NCBI RefSeq assembly: GCF_030867385.1
Contig: NZ_JAPFBJ010000001.1
Coordinates: forward strand, 310,001-374,000
DNA length: 64,000 bases
Source: Sphingobium sp. DEHP117
Lineage (GTDB): Bacteria > Pseudomonadota > Alphaproteobacteria > Sphingomonadales > Sphingomonadaceae
Reading direction: 5' to 3'
Part shown: one piece after another, positions 1 through 9,053 of the stretch
How the letters are laid out: every line of letters starts with the position of its first letter
Numbering within the stretch: the first letter of the stretch is position 1
Translations under genes and position numbers: made by a program
Notes under the pieces: generated by a model
Databases searched by the model: none
What the model was told of the DNA's origin: nothing
Seen by the model: the letters and a program-made list of their open reading frames with translations, nothing else

Positions 1-53
1 CCTACAGTTCGCCGGAGATGGCAAGCGTTTGCCATTAGTCGAAGGAGGAAAGC

Positions 54-521
54 ATGACCCGCGCCGTGAACACCATTGAACGCAGCATCGAGGATCCCAG
101 CGGCACGATGCAGCAGGTGCGAATCCACATTGGCGAATCGCCATTGCTCTGGCTTCACGCGCGCGGGCACCTGTCAGAGCGGTTGTATCTTGCTGGCGAA
201 CGTCTGCGGCAGGATTGGGAGCGGGCGGGCATGGGCGCGCGTGTGACAATGAGCTGGGACAACAGTGCGCCCCCCTCGCGCGGGTGCCGAGCCGCACCCC
301 ATGGTCCCGCGCGCGGGGATGGTCAGATCGCCGCCAAGGAGCGTCTGCACGAAGCGCTGGACCACGCGGGGCCGGGCCTGAAAGACATATTGTGGCGCGT
401 GGCCTGCGCGGGCGAGGGGCTGGGGGCGGCGGAACAGGCGCTCGGCTGGCCCACCCGCGCAGCGAAGCTCGTGCTGACCTTCGCGTTGGAGCGGGTGGCG
501 GACTATTATCGGGTAAGCTGA
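54..521 (+). CDS. DUF6456 domain-containing protein
   Basis: A 155-residue protein starting at an ATG preceded by a near-perfect ribosome site (AGGAGG about 7 bases upstream). The last 60 residues carry the DUF6456 pattern: a helix beginning ERLHEAL, then GLKDILWRVACAGEGL, the turn LGWPTRAAKLVLTFALERVADYY and an immediate stop. The W-P-x-R-x-A-K segment resembles a recognition helix, so DNA binding is plausible, but no function is established for the family that I know of. Residues 70-95 are rich in G, P, A and R and look like a linker. Family members are often longer, so this may be a short form. It converges on the methyltransferase gene, with 21 bases between the stops. Confidence 0.7.
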   Translation: MTRAVNTIERSIEDPSGTMQQVRIHIGESPLLWLHARGHLSERLYLAGERLRQDWERAGMGARVTMSWDNSAPPSRGCRAAPHGPARGDGQIAAKERLHEALDHAGPGLKDILWRVACAGEGLGAAEQALGWPTRAAKLVLTFALERVADYYRVS

Positions 522-542
522 TGCGGACCGGCCGAACCCGGA

Positions 543-1406
543 TTAGCCTTTGCTCTTGAGCGCCTGAGCAAGCGACATAGTGGCAGAACCTCGCCGCGCC
601 GGTGCGGGCTGGGAGGGATCGGGCTTCCAGCCGCTCATATGCAGGATGGAGAAAGTCTCCGCCGTCTTGCCATCGGGATCGGCGGCATCGGCGAAATGCG
701 CGGCTGCGCGCAGCACGGTCTGCCGGCTCAGCGGCCCGCGGCGGCCAGCCGCCATCATATTGCCCGCGCCCATGTGGCGCAGGTCATGCATCAGGCGCAG
801 CAGCGAGGAATAGCGCACGGTCAGCGTTTCGCTGTCCGCCACCGGCATGGCGAAGCCCGCTCTTGCCAGCAGATCGCCCATCGCGCGCACGTCTGTCTGC
901 GGGTGGATGTGCGGACGCGGGCTGTCTCCCTCGGCAGCAAGTAGCGCCTGCCGCAGGCGGGGGAGCGATCCCGCTCCGAAGCACGCGCCAAGGAAGAGGC
1001 CATCGGGCCGCAGCACTTGCCGGATTAGGATAAGCGCGCCGGGCAGGTCGTTGACGGTATCAAGGGTGCCGCACGCGAGCACGAGGTCGAAGCTGTTGGG
1101 GGCAAATGGCAGCGCGTCTTCCTCGGCCCGCTGGCCCCCGACCGCAGCCGCGTTGCGCGCTCCAGGGTCGACGGACGTAACCGTCATACCCTTCGCGGCC
1201 AACGCGTCTCGCGCGCTCGTGTCAGGACAGCCGATGAAGAGAACATCGGAAAAGTCCCGTTTTACGTCGTCCAGCCGATCCAGCAGGCTATTCAGCATAT
1301 GCCTGTATAGGAAATCATGCTCTGCAAAGCGCGCGTGCGCCCTGTCGCGCGCCAGCGCGCGGCGGCGGGGATCGAACAACAGTGGTGGCCCGGACTCGGC
1401 GGTCAT
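543..1406 (-). CDS. SAM-dependent methyltransferase, BioC/NDUFAF5-like
   Basis: A 287-residue class I methyltransferase. The start at 1406 (MTAESGPPLLFDPRRR) was chosen because homologues begin just before the FDPRRR motif; an in-frame extension to 1496 would run into the divergent comF gene. The Rossmann motif I (VLFIGCPD) lies near residues 55-62, an acidic residue ends strand 2 (TSVDPG), and FDLVLACGTLDTVNDLPGAL matches the motif around strand 4. The layout fits the group of mitochondrial NDUFAF5 and BioC relatives that is common upstream of comF in alphaproteobacteria. The substrate is unknown. Only 43 bases separate its start from that of comF, so the two probably share a compact divergent promoter region. 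Confidence 0.75.
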   Translation of the reverse strand: MTAESGPPLLFDPRRRALARDRAHARFAEHDFLYRHMLNSLLDRLDDVKRDFSDVLFIGCPDTSARDALAAKGMTVTSVDPGARNAAAVGGQRAEEDALPFAPNSFDLVLACGTLDTVNDLPGALILIRQVLRPDGLFLGACFGAGSLPRLRQALLAAEGDSPRPHIHPQTDVRAMGDLLARAGFAMPVADSETLTVRYSSLLRLMHDLRHMGAGNMMAAGRRGPLSRQTVLRAAAHFADAADPDGKTAETFSILHMSGWKPDPSQPAPARRGSATMSLAQALKSKG

Positions 1407-1449
1407 CAAGGGGCTTGTGCCGGGGCGGCGGGTGTTGGACAAGCGGGGA

Positions 1450-2199
1450 ATGATGGCGGGGGCGATCCAACTGGCGAAAAGGGCGGCACTCGCCACGCTG
1501 GACTATGCCCTGCCGCCGCGCTGCCCCGGATGTGGCGAGATTGTGGGCCAGATCGACGCCTTTTGCGGCGCCTGCTGGGGCGAGATGCGCTTCCTCCATG
1601 GTCCGGGCTGCGCGAGTTGCGGCTTGCCGTTCGATTTCGAGGAAGCAGATGGAGCGCAATGCGGCGCCTGCCTCGTCGATCCGCCGCCATGGACCTCCGC
1701 GCGCGCGGCGCTGAGCTATGGTCCGGTATCGAGCCATGTCGCCATGCGGCTCAAATATGGGCGGCGCACCGGCCTTGCGCGGCTGATGGCGCGCCATATG
1801 GCGGCGCGTGTCCCGAAGGAAGTGCTGGAGGCGGGCAAGGAGGCCCTGGTCATTCCGGTGCCGCTCCACCGCTGGCGCATCTGGGGAAGGGGGTTCAACC
1901 AGTCGGCGCTGATCGCCGGGCAGGTTGCGCGCCTGACGGGCCTTCCGCACGATCCGCACCTGCTGGAGCGCACGAGGGCGACGCGGCCGCTGCGCGATCT
2001 TGGTCCTCGCCAGCGCGAGCGGGAAGTGCGGCAGGCATTCGCCATCGCGGCCGCGAGGCGGGAGGAACTGCGCGGGAAGACCGTGCTGCTGATCGACGAC
2101 ATTCACACCAGTGGCGCTACAGCCCGCGGCTGCACCAGGGTGTTGATGGCAAGCGGTGCGCGTGCAGTTCATGTCCTCTGCTGGGCGCGTGTGCTGTGA
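1450..2199 (+). CDS. comF: ComF family protein (phosphoribosyltransferase-like)
   Basis: A 249-residue ComF protein. Two zinc-finger-like knuckles are visible at the N-terminus: CPGC at residues 25-28 with CGAC at 39-42, and CASC at 54-57 with CGAC at 71-74. The C-terminal type I phosphoribosyltransferase domain has the PRPP loop VLLIDDIHTSGAT at residues 212-224, preceded by the conserved stretches VIPVPLHRWR and RGFNQS. ComF proteins are linked to DNA uptake in competent bacteria, but they are widespread in non-competent ones and their reaction is not established. ATG codons occur at 1450 and 1453; either could be used. The gene is divergent from the methyltransferase and is followed by grxC after 61 bases. 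Confidence 0.9.
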   Translation: MMAGAIQLAKRAALATLDYALPPRCPGCGEIVGQIDAFCGACWGEMRFLHGPGCASCGLPFDFEEADGAQCGACLVDPPPWTSARAALSYGPVSSHVAMRLKYGRRTGLARLMARHMAARVPKEVLEAGKEALVIPVPLHRWRIWGRGFNQSALIAGQVARLTGLPHDPHLLERTRATRPLRDLGPRQREREVRQAFAIAAARREELRGKTVLLIDDIHTSGATARGCTRVLMASGARAVHVLCWARVL

Positions 2200-2260
2200 C
2201 ACGCGCGGTTGACAAAGCCCGTCGCTCACCCGATCTCCAATCCAGGAGGCCAAACAACCC

Positions 2261-2518
2261 ATGAAACCTGTTGAGATCTACACGAAGGCGTTCTGCGGCT
2301 ATTGCGCGCGCGCCAAGGCGCTGCTTGAGAGCAAGGGCGTCGCCTTCGAGGAATATGACATCACCATGGGCGGGCCGAAGCGCGCGGAAATGACCGAACG
2401 CTCCAATGGCGGCCTGACGGTGCCGCAGATTTTCATCGGCGGCACGCATGTTGGCGGGTCTGACGATCTGGCGGCGCTGGAACGGGCAGGCAAGCTCGAC
2501 GCCATGCTGGGGCTTTGA
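2261..2518 (+). CDS. grxC: Glutaredoxin 3
   Basis: An 85-residue dithiol glutaredoxin, the normal length for GrxC. The active site is CGYC at residues 12-15, a variant of the classical CPYC in which Gly replaces Pro. The cis-proline loop TVPQIFIGGTHVGGSDDL and the GSH-binding GG-S-DDL stretch are intact. It reduces protein disulfides and glutathionylated proteins in the cytoplasm with glutathione as electron donor. The start follows an AGGAGG ribosome site at about 2244. The stop TGA lies 17 bases before the start of the nitrilase gene, so grxC, the amidase gene and the DUF1178 gene read as one transcription unit. Confidence 0.93.
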   Translation: MKPVEIYTKAFCGYCARAKALLESKGVAFEEYDITMGGPKRAEMTERSNGGLTVPQIFIGGTHVGGSDDLAALERAGKLDAMLGL

Positions 2519-2535
2519 GCGAGGGTTCATTCCCG

Positions 2536-3366
2536 ATGCGCGCGGCGCTGTTACAATCCACCAGCGGAGTGGAACCCGCTGCCAATGCGGAGAGGATTGT
2601 CGCGGCGATCGCGGAGGCGAAGGCGGGCGGTGCGGACATGCTGTTCACGCCGGAAATGGTCGGATGCCTCGATCGCAATCGGGAACGCGCGGCGGCAACT
2701 CTTACAGATGAGGCGCGAGACAGGGTGCTTCGGGCCGTGCGGCAGGCTGCGCGAGAGGCGGGGCTATGGGTGCATATCGGTTCCCTCGGCCTGCGGGACG
2801 AGCGCGCCGACGGACGGTGGATCAATCGCGGTTTCGTGATCGACCCTGCCGGAGATATCCGTGCGCGCTATGACAAGATCCACCTCTTCGATGTCGAACT
2901 GCCCGATGGCATAAGCTGGCGCGAATCGGCGGTCTATGGGCCGGGCGACGCGCTCGCGGCGGTTGATACGCCGTGGGGGCGGATGGGCCTCTCGATCTGC
3001 TATGATTTGCGCTTTGCCGATCTCTATCGTCGCCTCAGTGATGCGGGCGCAGCGGCGCTGCTGATCCCGGCCGCCTTCACGGTGCCGACCGGCAAGGCGC
3101 ACTGGGAGACCCTGCTGCGTGCCCGCGCGATCGAATCCGCCTGCTTCGTCATCGCCGCCGCGCAGGTTGGACACCATGAGGACGGGCGCGATACCTACGG
3201 CCACAGCATGGTGGTCGACCCGTGGGGCGAGGTGCTGCTCGACATGGGCGATAAAGAAGGCCTCGCTTTTGCCGATATTGATTTTGCCCGTGTGGAGCAG
3301 GTAAGGGCGCGCATCCCGGTGCTTGCGCATCGGCGGGCATTGCCGGAGAGAGTGACTGTCACGTGA
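2536..3366 (+). CDS. Carbon-nitrogen hydrolase (Nit-type amidase)
   Basis: A 276-residue nitrilase-superfamily enzyme with the full catalytic triad in view: Glu40 (FTPEMVG), Lys114 (YDKIHLFD) and Cys155 (LSICYDLRF). The spacing and the sequence after Cys155 match the Nit1/Nit2 branch (omega-amidases and deaminated-glutathione amidase), a cytoplasmic repair or salvage role rather than true nitrile hydrolysis. ATG 2536 was chosen because homologues start MRxALLQ. A TTG at 2515 overlapping the grxC stop would add seven residues and cannot be excluded. The neighbouring glutaredoxin gene fits a glutathione-related job. The end overlaps the DUF1178 gene by GTGA. Confidence 0.88.
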   Translation: MRAALLQSTSGVEPAANAERIVAAIAEAKAGGADMLFTPEMVGCLDRNRERAAATLTDEARDRVLRAVRQAAREAGLWVHIGSLGLRDERADGRWINRGFVIDPAGDIRARYDKIHLFDVELPDGISWRESAVYGPGDALAAVDTPWGRMGLSICYDLRFADLYRRLSDAGAAALLIPAAFTVPTGKAHWETLLRARAIESACFVIAAAQVGHHEDGRDTYGHSMVVDPWGEVLLDMGDKEGLAFADIDFARVEQVRARIPVLAHRRALPERVTVT

Positions 3367-3860
3367 TTGTGTTTGATCTTCAGTGCGCGCAGGCCGGGCA
3401 CAGGTTCGAAGGCTGGTTCGCGTCAAGCGACGATTATGAGCAGCAGCGCACGCGCGGCCTGCTGCAATGTCCTGTCTGTGGCGATGGCGATGTTGGGAAG
3501 GCCGTGATGGCGCCCGCCGTCGGCGCGAAATCGAATCAGCGCGTGTCCGTCGTTCGCGCTGCCCCGGAACCGGTGGAAGGTGCGGGTCAGGCGGTGGTGC
3601 CGATGAGCGCGGGAAATGACAATCCCCGGTTGCAGGAGCTGATGCAGGCACTGGCGCATGCTCAGGCTGATGCCTTGAAGAAAAGCGAGTGGGTGGGGCG
3701 AGGCTTCGCCGACAGGGCGCGTGCCATGCATTATGGCGAGGAAGAAGCGAAGCCGATTCACGGCCCGGTCGCGGCGGATGAAGCGCGCAGCCTGATCGAG
3801 GAGGGGGTGGAAGTCGCCCCTCTCCTGTTTCCCGTGGTGCCGCCCGAAGCGCAAAATTGA
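3363..3860 (+). CDS. DUF1178 family protein
   Basis: A 165-residue protein that starts at a GTG overlapping the TGA of the amidase gene. The N-terminal segment (MIVFDLQC, then HRFEGWF) and CPVCG around residues 38-42 form a likely Cys4-type knuckle typical of DUF1178. The C-terminal half contains the conserved DRARAMHYGEEE and IHGPVAADEARSLIEEG stretches. The function is unknown. DUF1178 genes repeatedly follow a carbon-nitrogen hydrolase and glutaredoxin in alphaproteobacteria, so a shared pathway is a fair inference. The gene ends 70 bases before tRNA-Arg and is the last host gene before the mobile patch. Confidence 0.9.
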   Translation: MIVFDLQCAQAGHRFEGWFASSDDYEQQRTRGLLQCPVCGDGDVGKAVMAPAVGAKSNQRVSVVRAAPEPVEGAGQAVVPMSAGNDNPRLQELMQALAHAQADALKKSEWVGRGFADRARAMHYGEEEAKPIHGPVAADEARSLIEEGVEVAPLLFPVVPPEAQN

Positions 3861-3930
3861 TTCCACGGCAGCGGTTGAACCCATTGGCGATGCGCGATAG
3901 AGCGGGCGCCGCGCCTCGGATGATGCGCAC

Positions 3931-4007
3931 GCGCCCATAGCTCAGCAGGATAGAGCGTCGGATTCCTAATCCGAAGGCCACAGGTTCGAATCCTGTTGGG
4001 CGCACCA
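3931..4007 (+). tRNA. tRNA-Arg(CCT)
   Basis: The cloverleaf is read by eye. The acceptor stem GCGCCCA (3931-3937) pairs with TGGGCGC (3997-4003). The anticodon loop TTCCTAA gives anticodon CCT, the T arm is CAGG-TTCGAAT-CCTG, and discriminator A is followed by an encoded CCA. Its 3' half is the integration edge of the mobile patch: the truncated serine recombinase gene on the other strand reads through into it and stops inside it. tRNA-Arg(CCT) is a known bacterial integration site. Confidence 0.95.
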
Positions 4008-5144
4008 CTTCGGAACAAAGCTGGGCACTGCGCCCGGCTTTGTTTCTGCGGCCCCCGCGATCAGCGCTTGCAGCAGGTTGCTTATCGAGCCGAGAATCCG
4101 GACCTCCCCGACATCGACCTCCACGCGCTGCGCCAGCGCGCGCACATGATCGCGGCGATAGCCGCCACCCTCAATTCGCATCCTCTGGCGCGCGGTGGTG
4201 GCGAACTTTGCGAGCATGTCAGGCGCGACCAACTTTTGGCCCACATCGCCGAGCGAGGCGGTGACGCGCTCCGCATCGGCCTTGGCCTGATCGCGCGTCG
4301 CCTTGAGCGTCGCGATGCGCTCTTTTAAGTCGGGGTCGTTCACGTCGGCAATGCCGTTCTCGATTGCGTCAAAAAGGCGCTTTAGTCGCAGGTCGGTTTC
4401 GGTGGCTCGCTTGTTGAGGTCAGCCACGTGGGTGCGCTTACGCGTCGTCTGTTCCTGCCGCCGATCCAGCACGGCAGACAGGATGGTTTCCAGCCGGTCC
4501 GGTTGGAGAAGTCGGTCCTCCAGATGCTTAGCTACCAGATCGTCCAGCTTCTCCATTGGCACTGTCATGCCAGCGCAGGCGGTCGGCCCCTGTCGCGCCT
4601 TGGTCGAGCAGGCGTAATAGCGATACTGCCCCCCTTTGCCGGTGCGTATGGTCATGGCCCCGCCACACTTTGCGCAATGAATGAGGCCGGTAAGGAGCGT
4701 CGGGCCGCTTATGACGCGAGGCGGCACCTTCTTTGGGTTGCGGGCCTGCAAATGCGATTGCACCGCTTCGTAGGTCTCTTGATCGATGATGGGGGGGACA
4801 TCGACCAAGACCGCCTCTGACTTCGGCTTGAGCTTCCTGTTCTTGCCCCGGCGATTGAACTCGTGGCGTCCGGTGTAGGTCGAGCGGGTCAATATCTGGT
4901 GCACAGCACCGAGACCCCAGCGCCCGCCATCGCGGGTGCGAATGGACCTCTCATTGAGCCAAGCCGCGATTGCCTTCACACCCATCGAACCCGATACACC
5001 ATCGCCTTCTAGGGCGAGCCGGAAAATGGTTCGCACGGTCTCGGTGTTGATTGTCGCTGAGAGTTGACCCGGGAGGGTTATAAATTTCCACTGAGATTTG
5101 ACCCATGTTGAACTCATCCCTGGCTTTGATGAGCGAGGGATCAT
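3966..5144 (-). pseudogene. Large serine recombinase, N-terminus lost to IS21
   Basis: The C-terminal two thirds of a large serine recombinase. Visible are the Recombinase domain (from about ETVRTIFRLALEGD at residue 34 to TYTGRHEFN), a zinc beta-ribbon (HCAKCGGAMTIR...YYACST) and a long helical, probably coiled-coil stretch (residues ~215-300). The catalytic resolvase domain with its serine is absent. The first ~33 residues in this frame come from the left end of the IS21 element, and the junction is near 5050. The C-terminus reads into tRNA-Arg on the opposite strand and stops at 3966, so the last dozen residues are antisense tRNA. It cannot catalyse recombination as it stands. Any translation would depend on the IS-derived ATG at 5144. 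Confidence 0.85.
5046..5074 (+). repeat. IS21 left terminal inverted repeat
   Basis: It reads GTTGATTGTCGCTGAG then AGTTGACCCGGGA. The reverse complement matches 7507-7535 at 28 of 29 positions. Read outward, the repeat is open and encodes PGQLSATIN, which becomes the N-terminus of the serine recombinase remnant. Confidence 0.9.
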
Positions 5145-5147
5145 GGA

Positions 5148-6680
5148 GTGTTGGACATGGCGTTATTGAGCATTATTCGGCGCTGGCATTTGCGCGATCA
5201 TTTACCGATCCGGGAGATAGCGCGACGCACGGGACTATCCCGTAATACCATCCGTAAATATCTGCGTGCAGGGACTGTGGAGCCCCGGTTCAAGGTGCCG
5301 GAGCGGCCGAGCAAGCTGGATCCGTTTGCCGAACGATTATCGGCATGGCTGAAGCGGGAGATGGGACGCCCGCGCAAGCAGAAGCGCACGATGAAGCAGT
5401 TGCACGCCGATCTGGTCGCGCTGGGTTATGACGGTTCCTATGGCCGGGTTGCTGCCTTTGCACGAGCCTGGCGCGACGATTACCGGCAAGCGCAGCAGAT
5501 GAGCGGTCGCGGCACCTATGTGCCGTTGGCGTTCGCGCCGGGAGAAGCGTTCCAGTTCGACTGGAGCGAGGACTGGGCGATCATCGACGGGGTACGCACC
5601 AAGTTGCAGGTGGCGCACTTCAAGCTCAGCCACAGCCGGGCCTTTCTGGTGCGGGCCTATTTGTTGCAGACGCACGAGATGCTCTTCGACGCCCATAATC
5701 ACGCGTTCCGTGTGCTGGGTGGCGTTCCGCGCCGGGGCATTTACGACAATATGCGCACCGCCGTCGACAAGGTCGGGCGCGGCAAAGAGCGGACCGTCAA
5801 TGCCCGCTTTCTGGCGATGGTCAGCCACTACCTGTTCGAGGCCGAGTTCTGCAACCCGGCAGCAGGATGGGAGAAAGGCCAGGTCGAGAAGAACGTTCAG
5901 GACGCCCGCCATCGCCTGTGGCAACCTGTCCCTCAGGCTGAGAGCCTTGATGCGCTCAACCTGTGGCTCGAACAGCGCTGCAGGGCCTTGTGGCAGGAGA
6001 TACCGCACGGGATCGAGCCGGGTTCGGTCGCGGACGCGTGGGCCGACGAAGTGCAAAGCCTGATGCCGATGGGCAGGCTGTTCGATGGCTTTGTGGAACT
6101 GGGCAAGCGCGTCTCGCCGACCTGCCTCGTCCATCTGGACCGGAACCGCTACAGCGTACCGGCATCCTTCGCCAATCGGCCCGTGTCATTGCGGATTTAC
6201 CCTGACCGTATTCTGGTCGCTGCCGAAGGTCAGGTGATATGCGAGCACCAGCGCATCATCGATCGGTCGCATCATCTGCCGGGCCATACTGTCTATGACT
6301 GGCGCCATTATCTCGCCGTCGTCCAGCGCAAGCCCGGAGCGTTGCGCAACGGTGCGCCGTTCCTCGAGATGCCCGATGCCTTCCGGCGGTTGCAGACGCA
6401 TCTGCTGCGCACCCCTGGTGGCGACAGAGAGATGGTCGAGATCCTGTCACTGGTGCTCCATCATGACGAACAGGCCGTGCTGACTGCGGTCGAACGGGCA
6501 CTGGAGGCTGGCGTCCCGACCAAGACCCATATCCTCAACCTGCTGCATCGGCTGCTCGACGGAAAGCCCACCGCTACGCCGCCGGTGACGGCACCGCAGG
6601 CATTGAGGCTGGTCAGTGAACCAATGGCCAATGTCGAACGCTATGATGCGCTGCGTCGGGAGACACGCCATGCGTCATGA
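5148..6680 (+). CDS. istA: IS21 family transposase IstA
   Basis: A 510-residue transposase. A helix-turn-helix lies at residues 22-40 ([18 protein letters not shown]). The DDE catalytic core reads FQFDWSEDW (Asp138), [12 protein letters not shown] (Asp200) and [12 protein letters not shown] (Glu247). The C-terminal half is the beta-barrel and recognition region usual for IstA. The start is a GTG at 5148; an in-frame ATG lies at 5157. IstA cuts and joins the element ends with help from the ATPase IstB. The stop overlaps the start of istB by 11 bases, which fits translational coupling. The frame is intact, so the element may be active. Confidence 0.95.
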   Translation: MLDMALLSIIRRWHLRDHLPIREIARRTGLSRNTIRKYLRAGTVEPRFKVPERPSKLDPFAERLSAWLKREMGRPRKQKRTMKQLHADLVALGYDGSYGRVAAFARAWRDDYRQAQQMSGRGTYVPLAFAPGEAFQFDWSEDWAIIDGVRTKLQVAHFKLSHSRAFLVRAYLLQTHEMLFDAHNHAFRVLGGVPRRGIYDNMRTAVDKVGRGKERTVNARFLAMVSHYLFEAEFCNPAAGWEKGQVEKNVQDARHRLWQPVPQAESLDALNLWLEQRCRALWQEIPHGIEPGSVADAWADEVQSLMPMGRLFDGFVELGKRVSPTCLVHLDRNRYSVPASFANRPVSLRIYPDRILVAAEGQVICEHQRIIDRSHHLPGHTVYDWRHYLAVVQRKPGALRNGAPFLEMPDAFRRLQTHLLRTPGGDREMVEILSLVLHHDEQAVLTAVERALEAGVPTKTHILNLLHRLLDGKPTATPPVTAPQALRLVSEPMANVERYDALRRETRHAS

Positions 6681-7452
6681 TCCTGCCAGTGGCGCTATCG
6701 TCGTGATGCTCCGAAGCCTTAAGATGCACGGTATGGCACAGGCCGTTACCGATCTCATGGCACAGGGATCGCCGGCGTTCGAAGCCGCCGTGCCCATGCT
6801 CTCACAGTTGCTCAAAGCCGAGACGGCCGAACGGGAGGTGCGCTCCGTCGCCTATCAACTCAAGGTCGCGCGGTTCCCGGCCTATCGCGATCTTGCCGGC
6901 TTCGACTTTGCCAGTAGCGAGATCAACGAGGCGCTGGTTCGTCAGCTCCATCGTTGCGATTTTATCGACGTTGCCGACAATGTCGTGCTGGTTGGCGGCC
7001 CGGGCACCGGAAAGACCCATGTCGCCACCGCGCTCGGTGTGCAGGCCATCGAACATCACAGGAAGCGGGTGCGGTTCTTCTCCACTGTCGAACTGGTCAA
7101 CGCCCTCGAACAGGAAAAAGCGCAAGGCAGGGCCGGACAGATCGCTAATCGGCTCGTGCACTCCGATCTCGTGATCCTCGATGAGCTGGGCTATCTGCCG
7201 TTCAGTGCATCAGGCGGCGCATTGCTGTTCCACCTGCTCAGCAAACTCTATGAGCGCACCAGCGTCGTCATCACCACCAACCTCAGCTTCAGTGAATGGG
7301 CCAGCGTGTTCGGCGATGCCAAAATGACCACCGCTCTCCTCGATCGCCTCACCCATCACTGCCACATCCTCGAAACCGGAAACGACAGCTTCCGCTTCAA
7401 AAATAGCTCTGCCCAGCAGGCAAAACCAGAAAAGGAGAAAACATCATCTTGA
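6670..7452 (+). CDS. istB: IS21 family helper ATPase IstB
   Basis: A 260-residue AAA+ ATPase of the DnaC/IstB type. Walker A is GGPGTGKT at residues 109-116, Walker B is LVILDELG at 167-174, and sensor I is VVITTNLSF. IstB oligomerises on target DNA and licenses IstA for strand transfer. ATG 6670 was preferred over an upstream in-frame ATG because it overlaps the istA stop and gives the usual family length. The C-terminal tail is lysine-rich ([12 protein letters not shown]) and ends just before the right-end repeats. Confidence 0.95.
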   Translation: MRHDPASGAIVVMLRSLKMHGMAQAVTDLMAQGSPAFEAAVPMLSQLLKAETAEREVRSVAYQLKVARFPAYRDLAGFDFASSEINEALVRQLHRCDFIDVADNVVLVGGPGTGKTHVATALGVQAIEHHRKRVRFFSTVELVNALEQEKAQGRAGQIANRLVHSDLVILDELGYLPFSASGGALLFHLLSKLYERTSVVITTNLSFSEWASVFGDAKMTTALLDRLTHHCHILETGNDSFRFKNSSAQQAKPEKEKTSS

Positions 7453-7499
7453 CCCACAGGACGTAACCGAAACATATATCCGAGACGGGTCACTTCTCA

Positions 7500-9053
7500 G
7501 TGAAAATCCCGGGTCAACTCTCAGCGACCATCAACAGCGAGGAGATTCTGGATTGGGTTCGGTCCGTCGTCATTTCGGGTTCGACCGAATATCGTCGGTA
7601 TCAAGCTGAAGCCGTGAAACAGCGATTTGGTATCCGTTTTCCTGATTTAACCGATCGCAGGCCGCTTGGGGAATTAGATTTGGAAGATGACGGGGATATT
7701 CAGTTTCTTGCCGACGTCGAAATGGACCTCACGGCCGCTGCCGTGGATGCGCCGCCCCGGCTTGCAGACGAAATGGCTGATTTGATCCGGTTTAAGACTG
7801 CGACCCTGACCGAGATCGGGTTTCAACGAAACGGTGTTTGGAACTCGGTCACAGGCGCTCAAAAGATCGAACACCTTGGCCTATTGTTTGGAGCATTGGC
7901 CGCATCTCCTCGCAGCGAGATCAAAGGGTTCGGAGTGCCGCGCAGAAACTTGGCTTTCGGTATGCTTGTCTTCCCGGCCGTCTGGGATTGGTACGTCCAG
8001 TGGCGCGAACGAAGGCGAGGCTTCTACACGAGCTGGGAGGTGAACATGATCCAGCTCGGCCTATCTCTGATGCGGGCCGAAACCGGCTGGCTCAGACAGA
8101 ATCCGCAACTCAGCGCACGCCTTCGGATAATTCCTGGATTAATATCGTCCGCCGATGTTGCGGCTGCTCGCTCCGATTGGGAGAGCGCCTGCGAGCGATT
8201 CTACAAGCATGGCCTAGCACGAGCAAAAGAGATACAGCGCGTGGCGCGCGTTCATCGCGATCCGTTCGAGCCGATCTTACCAGTGCTTGAAGCCGATAGC
8301 CCCGTCGCTGAGTATCGCCGGATCACAGAAGAAATACTGCGGCTCATGCCCGATGCCCGGCGATATCCGCGCCAAGCGGCTGAATCTGTCCGGTCCTTTT
8401 TAATGGTTCGGCTAGCTCTCCATCTTGGGCTTCGTCAGAAAAACTTGCGAGAACTTCTCTTCTGCCCTCGCGGTCGTTCGCCGACGGCGGAGCGGATTCT
8501 AGAATCCCGCCGTCGAGGCGAGTTGCGATGGAGCGAGCGCGATCAAGGTTGGGAGGTGCTGATTCCCGCGTGCGCTTTCAAAAACTCCACTTCCTCCTTT
8601 TTCGGGAACAAGCCATTCCGATTGGTGTTGCCCGATCTTGGCGGACTCTACCGATACATCGAATCCTACATCAGTGGGCAGCGGGCCTTGTTGCTCAATG
8701 GCGCGGCTGACCCTGGCACATTTTTGGTGAAGACGGTGAAGGCCACCAGCCGGGATGCCGCGTACAATCAAAATACGTTCTACGAAGCATGGCGGCTCAT
8801 TACCCAGCGTTACGGCATCCAAAACCCGTACACTGGTCGGGGAGCAATTAAAGGGCTGCTTCCGCACGGGCCGCACAACGTGCGCGACGTATTGGCGACG
8901 CATATTCTCAAGCAGACGGGTTCCTATGAACAGGCGAGCTATGCAATTCAGGATACGCCGGAGACTGTGGCGAAGCACTACGGCCGCTTTCTGCCGCAAG
9001 ACAAGGCAGCGCTCGCGGCGCTGATATTGAACCGGGTATGGGAGGCGGCCTGA
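7500..9053 (+). CDS. Large tyrosine recombinase, 5' end replaced by IS21
   Basis: A 517-residue site-specific recombinase of the phage-integrase type. The catalytic set is visible in order: Arg312 (LGLRQKNLREL), the box H459-N-V-R462 (PHNVRDVLATH), His493 and the nucleophile Tyr494 (KHYGRFLP). Roughly 300 residues precede the catalytic domain, much more than a lambda-type integrase, placing it among large island-associated recombinases. The first ~12 residues (PGQLSATIN and neighbours) come from the IS21 right end, so the native N-terminus is lost and the true start is unknown. The catalytic part has no stop or shift. Base composition is lower in GC than in the flanking host genes, consistent with transfer. 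Confidence 0.75.
   Translation: MKIPGQLSATINSEEILDWVRSVVISGSTEYRRYQAEAVKQRFGIRFPDLTDRRPLGELDLEDDGDIQFLADVEMDLTAAAVDAPPRLADEMADLIRFKTATLTEIGFQRNGVWNSVTGAQKIEHLGLLFGALAASPRSEIKGFGVPRRNLAFGMLVFPAVWDWYVQWRERRRGFYTSWEVNMIQLGLSLMRAETGWLRQNPQLSARLRIIPGLISSADVAAARSDWESACERFYKHGLARAKEIQRVARVHRDPFEPILPVLEADSPVAEYRRITEEILRLMPDARRYPRQAAESVRSFLMVRLALHLGLRQKNLRELLFCPRGRSPTAERILESRRRGELRWSERDQGWEVLIPACAFKNSTSSFFGNKPFRLVLPDLGGLYRYIESYISGQRALLLNGAADPGTFLVKTVKATSRDAAYNQNTFYEAWRLITQRYGIQNPYTGRGAIKGLLPHGPHNVRDVLATHILKQTGSYEQASYAIQDTPETVAKHYGRFLPQDKAALAALILNRVWEAA
7507..7535 (-). repeat. IS21 right terminal inverted repeat
   Basis: The partner of 5046-5074 in inverted orientation. It lies inside the annotated 5' end of the tyrosine recombinase gene, where it encodes PGQLSATIN, the same peptide as at the left end because the repeats are inverted and both are read outward. 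Confidence 0.9.

Larger units (their letters stand above)
5048..7533. mobile_element. IS21-family insertion sequence (about 2.49 kb)
   Basis: A complete element bearing istA and istB. The ends form a 29-base imperfect inverted repeat (5046-5074 and 7507-7535, 28 of 29 matching). I place the termini at TG (5048) and CA (7533). A second, inner pair of related repeats lies at 5084-5104 and 7487-7507 (17 of 21 matching), as expected for the multiple transposase sites of IS21 elements. I see no short direct repeat flanking the termini. The two flanks belong to unrelated recombinase genes, so the present arrangement probably arose by deletion or by recombination between copies. Exact ends are uncertain by a few bases. 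Confidence 0.9.
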
